Source of the DNA: Labrys okinawensis
Lineage (GTDB): Bacteria; Pseudomonadota; Alphaproteobacteria; Rhizobiales; Labraceae
Direction of reading: 5' to 3'
NCBI RefSeq assembly: GCF_002982075.1
Contig: NZ_PUEJ01000004.1
Coordinates: 310,001 to 374,000, forward strand
Length of the DNA stretch: 64,000 bases
The notes under the pieces are model-generated. The model had not been told where the DNA came from. It saw only the letters and a list, made by a program, of their open reading frames with translations, and made no database searches. Both the position numbers and the translations under genes were made by a program. Shown here one piece after another: positions 10,416 through 18,516 of this stretch (positions are counted from its first letter, which is position 1; each line of letters begins with the position of its first letter).

Positions 10416-10907
10416 TCAGGAACGCCGCTTCAGCAGGTCGGAGAAGGTCGTCCGCTGCCGTGGCAGCACGAAGGGCACGGCACCGCGCTTGCCCAGGCCG
10501 AAGGGATCGCCCGCCACGCGCTCGACGACATGCCCCTCATACAGAGCGATCCCCTCACATTCCCAGTTGCCGCCATAGTTGAGCGTGAGCGGATTGTAGG
10601 TATTGGCGCCGTATTGGAAGCAGATGTTGTCCTGGAAACCAGTGGTCGGATCGGCACCGATGAGACGCCAGCGGCCCTGCAGCACGACGGCGTTGCCGGG
10701 ATACCATAAAGCGGTCCGGCCATCCTTGCTCAGGAACTCGACCTGCGTGCCATGGGCGCTGAACGTCATGTTGGTCGTGCCGCCCTGGAATTTCTTCTTG
10801 GTCTCCGCGCTTGGCGGCGTCGTGCTGTTGGCGTTCACGCCGACCAGGGGCGCGCAGCCGGCGATCAAAGCCGACAGCCCGAATACCAACATGAAGTTCC
10901 GCAACAT
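10416..10907 (-). CDS. Hypothetical lipoprotein
   Basis: 163 residues. MLRNFMLVFGLSALIAGC is a lipoprotein signal with lipobox LIAGC, so the mature protein is probably anchored in the membrane by Cys18. The body includes an asparagine- and threonine-rich linker, then a small beta domain (MTFSAHGTQVEFLSKDGRTALWYPGN, DNICFQYGANTYN, GNWECEGIALYEGHVVER) with two cysteines that could pair. I do not recognise the family. A GTG one codon upstream is possible, but the ATG is preferred. It is convergent with the DUF3455 gene. Confidence 0.65.
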   Translation of the reverse strand: MLRNFMLVFGLSALIAGCAPLVGVNANSTTPPSAETKKKFQGGTTNMTFSAHGTQVEFLSKDGRTALWYPGNAVVLQGRWRLIGADPTTGFQDNICFQYGANTYNPLTLNYGGNWECEGIALYEGHVVERVAGDPFGLGKRGAVPFVLPRQRTTFSDLLKRRS

Positions 10908-11106
10908 CACCAGCCCCGCAGTAAGACGCCGGTGACTACATCATGTTTTACCTGGAATTGAAACTATAGATGCGTTTCGCTCTCTCCGAGGGGCGAGCCT
11001 GAAGAGCCTGGCTCAGAACGGGCAGCAGAACCGCGAAAGTGACAAAAGCGGAGGTTCCCGTGATTTTCGGTCAAGGTCTGAAGACTGCCCTCCACGCGCC
11101 TGCGGC

Positions 11107-12048
11107 CTAAAGGGCGACCAGCGGCCAGAAGCTGATTTTCCTCGACCTCAGAAAGGCCGATTCACCCTGCATCGGGTCCATGTCGGCATAGGTATTGCCC
11201 ATCCTGTCCTTGTTCCATAGGTCGATATGGCCGCCCCACATCGAGGTTTGTCCCTTGATGCTGAAATAATGGGTGAACAGGATGATGCCCTGGCGGCCTT
11301 CGACGAATTTGAAAGCGGCAAGGCCCGGCATCGGTTCGGGCGAGAACGGGGGCTTCGCTTCCCAGACATAGGCCTTTCCCTTGGCCCAGGACCAGGTCGG
11401 AAAATCATAGGGGTTCGAAAAATGATGCCGGTGATCGGCGCCGGGAAGCTGGCAGGACGAGCCCCAGCATCCCTTGAAGGACACCCCGCTCAGATGCAGC
11501 GCCTCGCAGAGCCGGACGAAACACTGCATGTTGCGCAGCGGGGCCCCGCCGTCGTTGCAGGGATAATGCACGGCCCCATTTGCCGGGTTCATCGGATGGT
11601 TGTTCCACATCTCCTGAAAGCTGCCGACGGACCGGCCGGCTGCAGCCGGCAAGACGAGCAGCTTCGGATTCGGCTTCACGCTGATGGGCAGGGACGGCGC
11701 GTAGGTGGCGCCCATCTTCCCTGCCCTGGAAACCCAGTAGAAAGCGTCCAGCTCGGTCTCGCCGGCGGACCTGCCGCAAATCTGGAAGAAGAAACGTCCC
11801 TGTGCCTCGATCGGAACATTGTCCGCCGCGACCTTCGCCATGTCGTAGACGTCGATATATTTCTTCTTGGTCACATCGCCCAGATGAACGCATTGCTGGC
11901 TGAAGGCGATGTCCGCATTTCTCGCAACCACGCCCACTTCGACCATGGGCTGCAGATCGAATTTTTTCAGGCCGACGATCCTTGTCTCACCGACAGCCAG
12001 ATCGATCCGATGAACCGGCTTGCCGTGAATATCGACGAAATTGTCCAT
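11107..12048 (-). CDS. Tae4-like peptidoglycan amidase (T6SS-type effector)
   Basis: 313 residues. The C-terminal half matches the type VI amidase effector 4 pattern: SFQEMWNNHPMNP, then HYPCNDG, then RNMQCFVRLCEALHLSG with the likely catalytic Cys176, then GIILFTHYFSIKG and WGGHIDLWNK with the likely catalytic His274. Tae4 enzymes are NlpC/P60-fold amidases that cut the peptide stems of peptidoglycan. The first about 130 residues form an extra beta-rich domain (VHRIDLAVGETRIVGLKKF) not usual in Tae4, perhaps for delivery. There is no signal peptide, fitting secretion by contact-dependent machinery, but no T6SS structural gene is in the window. Codon 1 is MDNF, preceded by a GGAGAAT-type ribosome-binding site. 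Confidence 0.72.
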   Translation of the reverse strand: MDNFVDIHGKPVHRIDLAVGETRIVGLKKFDLQPMVEVGVVARNADIAFSQQCVHLGDVTKKKYIDVYDMAKVAADNVPIEAQGRFFFQICGRSAGETELDAFYWVSRAGKMGATYAPSLPISVKPNPKLLVLPAAAGRSVGSFQEMWNNHPMNPANGAVHYPCNDGGAPLRNMQCFVRLCEALHLSGVSFKGCWGSSCQLPGADHRHHFSNPYDFPTWSWAKGKAYVWEAKPPFSPEPMPGLAAFKFVEGRQGIILFTHYFSIKGQTSMWGGHIDLWNKDRMGNTYADMDPMQGESAFLRSRKISFWPLVAL

Positions 12049-12227
12049 GGAAATTCTCCGCGAGCCCGATCCTCGAACAACCTGTGCGTTGAATTCGCTT
12101 CGCCGATACCGTGAATTGCGGCGACCTATTGCGTATTACTGTGACGGAGCCTTCCGTTTCCGGTGGCCGCCGGACTGCCGGGCACGGAACTCGGCCTGAA
12201 GCCGGCCCGCATTGCCGCCGGTCCATC

Positions 12228-12980
12228 TCAGCTTTTGCATCGATTGTCCTGCGTCGCGATGGTCTGCCTGTACTGCGTGATCAAGCGATGGAAGATCTTC
12301 GGCGGATCCTCATCCATTGCCCACAAGGACGGATCGGGCTGCGCCAGCGCGATGGTGTGAAAGACGGCGTCCCGCTGGTAATCCAATAGATATTCCAACT
12401 TGTCGCTCACGCGCATCGCATTGGGCCCGAAGCCGCAACTTTCATACAGGCTATTGGCGGCGACGATCGCCGTGATGTCCCAAAGATCGTTTCGCTGCAG
12501 CAGGGGGACCGCGTTGACCCCTCGCGTGAATAGGCCGTCCAGATATTTGAAGGCTTCCGGAGACAGCAAGGGTTTGGATTTCAAAGCGTAGAGATACAAG
12601 GCCGTGAGATCGGTGCGCCGCAGTGGAAGGTCCCATTTGTCCCTCCCCTGCACCTCCTGGACGTCACAGAGGACGCCATCTCCCCATGTGCGGCAATCCG
12701 TCCCCGCACTGTAGCCCTTCGATTGCAGCCACCCGAGAATTTGGGGATGCACGACGTTCAGATCCGAAATACTCAGGGCAATGGTTCTTCTCTCGACTTC
12801 CGTATCGAAGAGCTGTTTTGCCTGCTTGTCCTGGTCGTCCTTCCAGATTTTGTATCCAGAGAAGCCCGATGACGCCAGAATAATGAAAATAATGCCGTAT
12901 TTCACCCAGCGAGGCGGCTTGTCCCAGATCGCTCCAGCGAGACCGCCGAGGAGGGTGAAGAGCAATGAGACATATTCCAT
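12228..12980 (-). CDS. Membrane-anchored hypothetical protein, possible immunity partner
   Basis: 250 residues from the ATG before MEYVSLLFTLLGGLAGAIW. Two hydrophobic helices lie within the first about 50 residues (the second is VKYGIIFIILASSGFSGYKIW), followed by a soluble domain of about 195 residues with cysteines in DCRTWGDGVLCDV, YESCGFGP and a C-terminal DNRCKS. It is transcribed toward the Tae4-like gene, 179 bases upstream of it. Position and envelope location would suit an immunity protein, but classical Tai4 proteins are smaller and secreted, so this is inference only. I do not recognise the family. Confidence 0.55.
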   Translation of the reverse strand: MEYVSLLFTLLGGLAGAIWDKPPRWVKYGIIFIILASSGFSGYKIWKDDQDKQAKQLFDTEVERRTIALSISDLNVVHPQILGWLQSKGYSAGTDCRTWGDGVLCDVQEVQGRDKWDLPLRRTDLTALYLYALKSKPLLSPEAFKYLDGLFTRGVNAVPLLQRNDLWDITAIVAANSLYESCGFGPNAMRVSDKLEYLLDYQRDAVFHTIALAQPDPSLWAMDEDPPKIFHRLITQYRQTIATQDNRCKS

Positions 12981-13460
12981 TCCCGCCTCCACATCTTCAT
13001 CGCCTGGAACGAGGCCCGGCCGAGGCATTCGGGATGACCACCACCACGGGCCGAATACCCCGTGCATAACGCCCCGCCTGTGGCGCGGACATCCAAGTCA
13101 CGGACCTGTCATGGCGCCGGCATTGCGGATTGCGGATCCATAGTGAAGACGGATGCCGTGACAGCCCCGTGAAAAGCAGCGCGCATCCATCAAAACAGTC
13201 GTTGAAAACATCGCCCGCCGGTGCGTTACTTATCGGCGAACTATCCATGCCTGAAATACCCGGCTTCGTAGCAGAAGACCTCGCTCTGCATCGCATCCGT
13301 GCGCGTCTATTGTGATGATCGATTCCGGAAAGCATCGCTTTTCCGACCGTGAACTCCTGAATTCTTTTCGCGTCACGATGCAGTGCGGGGCCAGGGAAGT
13401 AAAAACCGCACGACCACCAATATCCGCCTGAGACCTGCTGTCCGATGGGGAGGGGCTGCC
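12981..13460. other. 480-base divergent intergenic region
   Basis: Lies between the membrane protein (minus) and the muralytic protein (plus) and must hold both promoters. I see no convincing gene, repeat array or strong hairpin in it. Confidence 0.5.
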
Positions 13461-15446
13461 ATGGCTGATTGCATCGTGATTTCGCAAGCATCGCTTTTTC
13501 CGGATCCCGACGATTCCTCCGTGGCGCTCGTCAGCCTTTCGGCGGGGGATCGGGTTTCGCAGCTGCGGGAGTTGTCGAGCTGGGCCAAGGTTTCGTTCAC
13601 CGACAAGGCCGTCCAGACCTATCTCGGCTGGCTGCACGCCGACATGCTGAAGATCGCGCAGGCGACAGTGTTCAAGCTCTATGACGAGCCGCTGGGCACA
13701 CCGAGGTCCGTGACGGGCAGCATCATCGAGGAACGCGCCCAGCTGCCGCCCTGGAAGAAGGTGCGGATCCGGCTGGAGGACGGCAGCGCCGCCGAAGGCT
13801 GGATCTACACCAGCGACCGGCCGGCCGGCGGCGGCGACACCGGCGGAGAGGATGTCTCAGGGCCGGGTTCCGATGCCGGCGACGAACTCAGCCTGGGGCC
13901 GAACGAGATCTATCGCGCGTCCCTCCTGAAGGCCCACGGCATCACCGATATCGACACCGCCGCGCTCGCCGCCCTCATCGATGCCGAGGCGGCGAAACTG
14001 CCGGGCGGCCAGTGGAACAGCAACTCCAAGGCCGGCACCAGCAGCGCGGCCGGGCTCACGCAATTCCTCGACAGCACCTGGATCTCGCATGCGATCAACC
14101 GGAAGACGCTGCTGAACCAGGTCTGCAAGGCCAGGGGCTTCATCAGCGCCGCCAACGACGTGGTGGCCGCGCGCAAGCAGGCCCTGCTCGACCTGCGCTT
14201 CGATCCGGAGCTCGCGATCGTCTCGGCGGCCGAATATGGGTCGTTCAACCTGGGCGCCCTGATCGCCGAAGGGCTGGTCGACGACCAGATCGGCGACGAC
14301 GAGAAGGCCCGCTTCATCTATATCGCCCACCATGAAGGGCTCGGCGGGGCGCAGGCCTTCCTGAAGCAGACGGCATCCTACACCTTTAGCGACCTGGTCA
14401 CCCAGATCGGGCGCAGCAAGGCGCAGGCCTATGTCGACGCCGCCGGCGGCGACACCACCCGGGCCTACCGGACCTGGCTGAACGACTATCTCGACAGCCA
14501 TATCGTGCCCGCCAAGTTCCGCAAAAGCGGCACCGCGGCGGCGGGCGGCGGCACGACCTCGCTGTCGCAATTCGACGGCGCCGCCATCCCGGTGGCCGAT
14601 CTGGGCGGCAAGACCAGCCTGGTCAAGGCGATCCAATGGCGGCTCTCGGAGTTGGGCTTTCTTGATCCGCCCGCCGACGGCAAATTCGGCCCGGTCTCGC
14701 TCTGGGCGCTGAGCGAATTCTGCGACCTGAACGGCATCTCACTCGCCGGCGGCTTCAGCGGCGCCATCGCCCGCCGGCTGCTCGAGCCGACGGCGTTCCT
14801 GCCGGAGATCGCCGCGACCGGAACCTGGTTCGACAAGGTCATCGCCTATATGAAGGCGCAGAAATACTTCATCTGCCGCCATCCCGACTGCCGGAACATC
14901 GCCTATCTCGAAGGGGTGGACGCGGACGGCACGCTGAATGACGACCGGCACAACGTCTTCAACGACCTTCGGATCGTCTTCGCCATCGACAGGAACGGAC
15001 GCCCGGATTTCAAGGACTCGCTCTGGGAGGGCACCACCGAGCCGGGCGATTTCTGGACCATCCATCCGATGAACCCTGGAGGCGCGGCCAGGATCGCCTT
15101 CAACCAGTACAAGGCCTGGGTGGTCGGCACCCACCATGCCGGCTCGCCGTCCGCCCATGAGGCCCTCGTCCAGGCCGAGCCTGTCGGCGTCTTCCGGGAC
15201 CTCAACAAGGACTTCAAGCGCACCGGCGACCGCCTGGACACCGGCCTGTTCGCCATCAACCAGCATTGGGGCTACGACGCGCCCCAGGGCGACCTCGGAC
15301 GCACCAGCGCCGGCTGCCTCGTCGGCCGCGCCAAGAACGGCCACCGCCAGTTCATGGCGCTGATCAAGGCCGATCCGCGCTACGGCGTGAACCGCGGCTA
15401 CAAATTCATGTCCGCCATCATGCCGGGCGACAAGGTGCTGGCCTGA
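13461..15446 (+). CDS. Multidomain peptidoglycan-degrading protein
   Basis: 661 residues starting MADCIVISQASLFPDP behind a GGGGAGGGG ribosome-binding site. Domains in order: two SH3-like segments (about 1-120), a lysozyme-like/transglycosylase region (150-345) with ALIDAEAAKL, NSKAGTSSAAGLTQFLDSTW and SAAEYGSFNLG, a peptidoglycan-binding-1 domain (375-445; LVKAIQWRLSELGFLDPPADGKFGP), and a C-terminal domain (450-661) ending FAINQHWGYD...TSAGCLVGRAKNGHRQF. The His602/SAGC(616-619) pair resembles an L,D-transpeptidase or phage-lysin active site. There is no signal peptide. Together with the neighbouring amidase it suggests cargo for lysis or contact-dependent killing rather than housekeeping wall turnover. 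Confidence 0.75.
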   Translation: MADCIVISQASLFPDPDDSSVALVSLSAGDRVSQLRELSSWAKVSFTDKAVQTYLGWLHADMLKIAQATVFKLYDEPLGTPRSVTGSIIEERAQLPPWKKVRIRLEDGSAAEGWIYTSDRPAGGGDTGGEDVSGPGSDAGDELSLGPNEIYRASLLKAHGITDIDTAALAALIDAEAAKLPGGQWNSNSKAGTSSAAGLTQFLDSTWISHAINRKTLLNQVCKARGFISAANDVVAARKQALLDLRFDPELAIVSAAEYGSFNLGALIAEGLVDDQIGDDEKARFIYIAHHEGLGGAQAFLKQTASYTFSDLVTQIGRSKAQAYVDAAGGDTTRAYRTWLNDYLDSHIVPAKFRKSGTAAAGGGTTSLSQFDGAAIPVADLGGKTSLVKAIQWRLSELGFLDPPADGKFGPVSLWALSEFCDLNGISLAGGFSGAIARRLLEPTAFLPEIAATGTWFDKVIAYMKAQKYFICRHPDCRNIAYLEGVDADGTLNDDRHNVFNDLRIVFAIDRNGRPDFKDSLWEGTTEPGDFWTIHPMNPGGAARIAFNQYKAWVVGTHHAGSPSAHEALVQAEPVGVFRDLNKDFKRTGDRLDTGLFAINQHWGYDAPQGDLGRTSAGCLVGRAKNGHRQFMALIKADPRYGVNRGYKFMSAIMPGDKVLA

Positions 15447-15499
15447 GGGGATGGGGAATTGGTGACCTTCGGCTCATGCGTTCTCGCCAGCGCCGCTCC

Positions 15500-16204
15500 T
15501 CACCATGGTTTCCACCAGGGCTTCTTCGCCGCGGGGGGCTTGATGATGCCCTCGACCTTGGCGATCCGCCGCTGTGCATCGAAGGCGAGTGTGACTTCCG
15601 CGCCATCGGCTTCCCGCGTGGCCGAGAGCTGTGCAGGCTCCGCCTTCAGCGCAAAGCCCTGCTGGCGCAGGAAGTTCTCGGCCATGATGCGGTGATCGAG
15701 TTCGAAATTGCTGACGACCTGCATCAGCACCGTGTTCACCCGCTCCGGCGCCACCGGCGCGCGGATCGAGGCGGGCAGGTTGTCGAGCAGGAGAAAGACG
15801 GCGCCCCCTTGATAAGACGCCCGGTAATAGCAGCTCCTGTCCAGGAGGGCGCCGCACAGCATGGCGAGCATGTGATCGGTGACGGTGCCGAGCATGAATT
15901 TCGGCTCGACGAATTCCCCGATGCCGCGCTGGCGGCCAATGTCCCTGATGCGCAGGCTGGCCGCGAGGACCGAGGCCGGCAGGTCGCTCTGCTGGTTGGC
16001 CCAGGCCCACAGCCAGCTGTTGTCCTGTTCCGAGCAGGTGCCGAGAACCTGGATCGGGAAGGAAAGATCGCTGCCGAAGGCAATCTCGCCGCGCCCGATG
16101 TCGACGCTCCAGGGGCGGTCGCCCACCAGATCGCCGAGCGCCAATTGCCGGGCGAAGGCGGAACCGGCTTCCGCGGAGAACAGGTCGTTCAGGCTGGTGG
16201 TCAT
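15500..16204 (-). CDS. DUF6882 family protein
   Basis: 234 residues from the ATG before MTTSLNDLFSAEAGSAF. The core IQVLGTCSEQDNSWLWAWANQQSDLP followed by ASLRIRDIGRQRGI and AVFLLLDNLP matches DUF6882, a cytosolic family of unknown function. The protein ends with a short basic/Trp tail (KKPWWKPW). It is convergent with the muralytic gene, and its place beside a wall-degrading cluster suggests, but does not show, a link to that system. Confidence 0.75.
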   Translation of the reverse strand: MTTSLNDLFSAEAGSAFARQLALGDLVGDRPWSVDIGRGEIAFGSDLSFPIQVLGTCSEQDNSWLWAWANQQSDLPASVLAASLRIRDIGRQRGIGEFVEPKFMLGTVTDHMLAMLCGALLDRSCYYRASYQGGAVFLLLDNLPASIRAPVAPERVNTVLMQVVSNFELDHRIMAENFLRQQGFALKAEPAQLSATREADGAEVTLAFDAQRRIAKVEGIIKPPAAKKPWWKPW

Positions 16205-16407
16205 TGCTGCTGTCCTGGATTGCCGCATGCGGGGGCCGATCGGGCTGACCGGGCCGCCGCATTTCTGCATCTGGATCACGACGGTGCAATGTCGAAGGGA
16301 ACATGGCGCCCTATCATCACGCTGCCGAGGGCCGACTAGGCGGCAAGCGGCGTTGAACCGCCGTCGGCTTTTCAGCTACCCTCCCCTCGTGACCCGAGGA
16401 GACCACC

Positions 16408-16821
16408 ATGCGTTCGCTGTTCCACCTTGCCTATCACGTCACCGATCTCGACGAGGCCCGCCGCTTCTATGGCGAGGTGCTCGGGTGCGAGGAAGGGCGC
16501 AGCACGCAGAGCTGGGTGGATTTCGACTTTTTCGGCCACCAGATTTCGCTGCATCTCGGCACGCCCTTCGCCACCAGCCGCACCGGCAAGGTCGGCGATC
16601 ACCTGGTGCCGATGCCACATCTCGGCGTGATCCTGCCGCTCGACGACTGGCTGGCCCTGGCCGCCCGTCTGGAAAAAGCCGGCATCGCCTTCGAGATCCC
16701 GCCGGTGATCCGCTTCGAGGGCGAGCCCGGCGAGCAGCGCACCATGTTCTTCCGCGACCCGAGCGGCAATCCGATCGAGATCAAGGGCTTCAAGGATTTC
16801 GACGGCGTGTTCGCGCGATAG
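16408..16821 (+). CDS. VOC-family dioxygenase/glyoxalase-fold protein
   Basis: 137 residues, the usual length for a two-module vicinal-oxygen-chelate protein. FHLAYHVTDLDEARRFYGEVLGCEEG is the first module and PMPHLGVILPLDDWLALAARLEKAGI the second; the closing MFFRDPSGNPIEIKGF holds the typical Glu ligand. His6, His71 and the Glu of NPIEIKG are candidate metal ligands. Family members act as dioxygenases, glyoxalases or resistance proteins; the substrate is not readable. A GAGGAGA ribosome-binding site precedes the ATG. Confidence 0.85.
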   Translation: MRSLFHLAYHVTDLDEARRFYGEVLGCEEGRSTQSWVDFDFFGHQISLHLGTPFATSRTGKVGDHLVPMPHLGVILPLDDWLALAARLEKAGIAFEIPPVIRFEGEPGEQRTMFFRDPSGNPIEIKGFKDFDGVFAR

Positions 16822-16890
16822 GGACTCAAGCGCGCTTCCATCAAAGCGAACTTTGCACCATCCCGCCGGTTGAACGTGTAAGCATGTAGG

Positions 16891-17313
16891 TCAGTCTGCA
16901 GATTTAAATTTTAAAATGATCTTATATAATATGCAGGAAATCCCACATGTAATTAATGGAAAATAAAAAAACACTGAAAATGGATCGGTCAGGCTCATCG
17001 AGCGCACCAGACTACCGCTTCTACCTAGAAACACTATAAACCAAGCACAGATAAACACTGAAGACAAATCCAAGGCATTTGTATACTTAAATAAACCCCT
17101 ATTCGCCAAACAATACCTAAGCATCAAAGCAAAAATAAAAATAAGAACGAAAGGGACGATAAGAACTAACCCAATTATCATTAAAAATGTAGAGTATTCC
17201 TTGTAGGATGGACTGAAAAATATCGCTGCGGCTACAACACCGCAAAGATAAGAGCCCATCGCGGCGGGAAAACTCTCATCTGGAAAGCGAGCTCTCATCT
17301 CTGCACAGTACAT
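16891..17313 (-). CDS. AT-rich four-helix membrane protein
   Basis: 140 residues with four hydrophobic segments: SYLCGVVAAAIFFS, FLMIIGLVLIVPFVLIFIFALML, LSSVFICAWFIVFLG and FFYFPLITCGISCILY. No family is recognised. The gene is much richer in A and T than everything around it, which points to recent transfer. It has no obvious partner; the next gene on the same strand ends 270 bases upstream behind a terminator. Confidence 0.6.
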   Translation of the reverse strand: MYCAEMRARFPDESFPAAMGSYLCGVVAAAIFFSPSYKEYSTFLMIIGLVLIVPFVLIFIFALMLRYCLANRGLFKYTNALDLSSVFICAWFIVFLGRSGSLVRSMSLTDPFSVFFYFPLITCGISCILYKIILKFKSAD

Positions 17314-17526
17314 TCGGGCTTCTCCGAGGATGGCTGCGCAGTATATTAAATCACATCGGAAAGGATAACAGCCTTATCAGGCCGCCCTGCATATCGCTCC
17401 CGCTCGGGTGGCTGGGATCCATCGCAAGTCGCGTCGCCCCATCGGTCGTGCAAAACTTCCTCTTGCAGGGGTTCTCTGGATCGGAATGTGCCGTGGGCAA
17501 GAACACCAAATGCTTGGAATCCATCG

Positions 17527-17556
17527 AAAAGACGGGCGCCCTCTCAGGCGCCCGTC
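17527..17556 (-). terminator. Intrinsic terminator of the stress-protein gene
   Basis: Read on the minus strand: GACGGGCGCC-TGAGAG-GGCGCCCGTC followed by TTTT. The perfect 10-base stem sits 26 bases beyond the stop codon of the DUF2171 gene. Confidence 0.85.
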
Positions 17557-17581
17557 GTCACGCAGCCGGTGCCGAACGATC

Positions 17582-18229
17582 CTACCAGACCGCCTGCACC
17601 TCCGGGGCCTTGCGCTTGAGATGCACCTGCGCATCGACATGGTCGACCCAGTCCAGCGGCACGAAATGATGCACGCCATCGGGCGAGGTATTCTTGGCGA
17701 GCCTGATCTGGTCGTCGCCAAGATCGTCGACCGTGCCGATATTCACGCCATCGGAGGTGATGACCTCCATGTTCTCGCGGATGTCGCCTCCGGCCGCCGC
17801 GGAGTGTTCGGAGGAAAGCGGCGCGCCGTCCGGGGCCGCAGCCGCATAGCCCGGCCAGCCGCTCTGGCGCCAGCTCTCGGCCCGCGCCGGCAGGTCGATC
17901 GAGCCATATTCCTGCATGATCATCCGGGCGGTTTCGATCTGGTGGTTTTCGGCCTCGACTGTGAGCAGCGTGCCGCCGCGACTCAGGCCCTCGCTATAAA
18001 GGTAGCGCCGCTCGTCGGGGAAGAAGAAATGCTTGAGCATCGCCCAGAAGCCGCCCTCGTCGCGCCGGTGATCGTAGGAGGTGGCGTCTTCGTCGCGCAC
18101 ATAGTCGGAACTCTCGTCTTTCGTATTGAGCGTGATCTGGTCGCGGGCAAACCCGGCCGACAGCAATTGCTCGAATGCGGCTTGGGCATCGGATCGATTG
18201 TCGTAGAAGCCGGTGATGATCTCGGTCAT
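17582..18229 (-). CDS. General-stress/DUF2171 two-domain protein
   Basis: 215 residues starting MTEIITGFYDNRSDAQAAFEQLLSAGF, an N-terminal domain like the heat-induced YflT/GsiB-17M stress proteins (residues 1-110, ending with GGTLLTVEAENHQIETARMIMQEYG). A linker leads to a C-terminal DUF2171 domain (ENMEVITSDGVNIGTVDDLGDDQIRLAKN...HHFVPLDWVDHVDAQVHLKRKAPEVQAVW), a PRC-barrel relative. Both parts are common in stress-induced alphaproteobacterial genes. A perfect 11-base inverted repeat lies 38 bases upstream, and an intrinsic terminator follows. Confidence 0.82.
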   Translation of the reverse strand: MTEIITGFYDNRSDAQAAFEQLLSAGFARDQITLNTKDESSDYVRDEDATSYDHRRDEGGFWAMLKHFFFPDERRYLYSEGLSRGGTLLTVEAENHQIETARMIMQEYGSIDLPARAESWRQSGWPGYAAAAPDGAPLSSEHSAAAGGDIRENMEVITSDGVNIGTVDDLGDDQIRLAKNTSPDGVHHFVPLDWVDHVDAQVHLKRKAPEVQAVW

Positions 18230-18266
18230 GGCAGTCTTCCTTTGCATCCGACCGTGGAGGCCACGG

Positions 18267-18297
18267 GTCTTGGGTGAGAGGACATTTCACCCAAGAC
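18267..18297. promoter_or_regulatory. Perfect inverted repeat upstream of stress gene
   Basis: Arms GTCTTGGGTGA and TCACCCAAGAC are separated by nine bases. The site sits 38-68 bases before the start codon of the DUF2171 gene, so it may be an operator or a 5'-leader hairpin. No known regulator motif was recognised. Confidence 0.5.
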
Positions 18298-18516
18298 AAT
18301 CCCCGAACGGCGTCTGCGTTCCATCGAAAGTGCAAATCGCCGGCGGGAAAGGATCGAGTACGGAGCCGGAATCCCTGCTCTCGGCGGCTCTTTTGAGCGA
18401 CAGGAACGCATCTGCAGCGTGGCCGATCTCAAGATCGGCGCTCCGCGCTCCCGCCCGCCGTCCGGCTTTCGGTCACCATGAAAGACCGCCTCCCAAAAGT
18501 CAGGGCCGCGCCTTTC

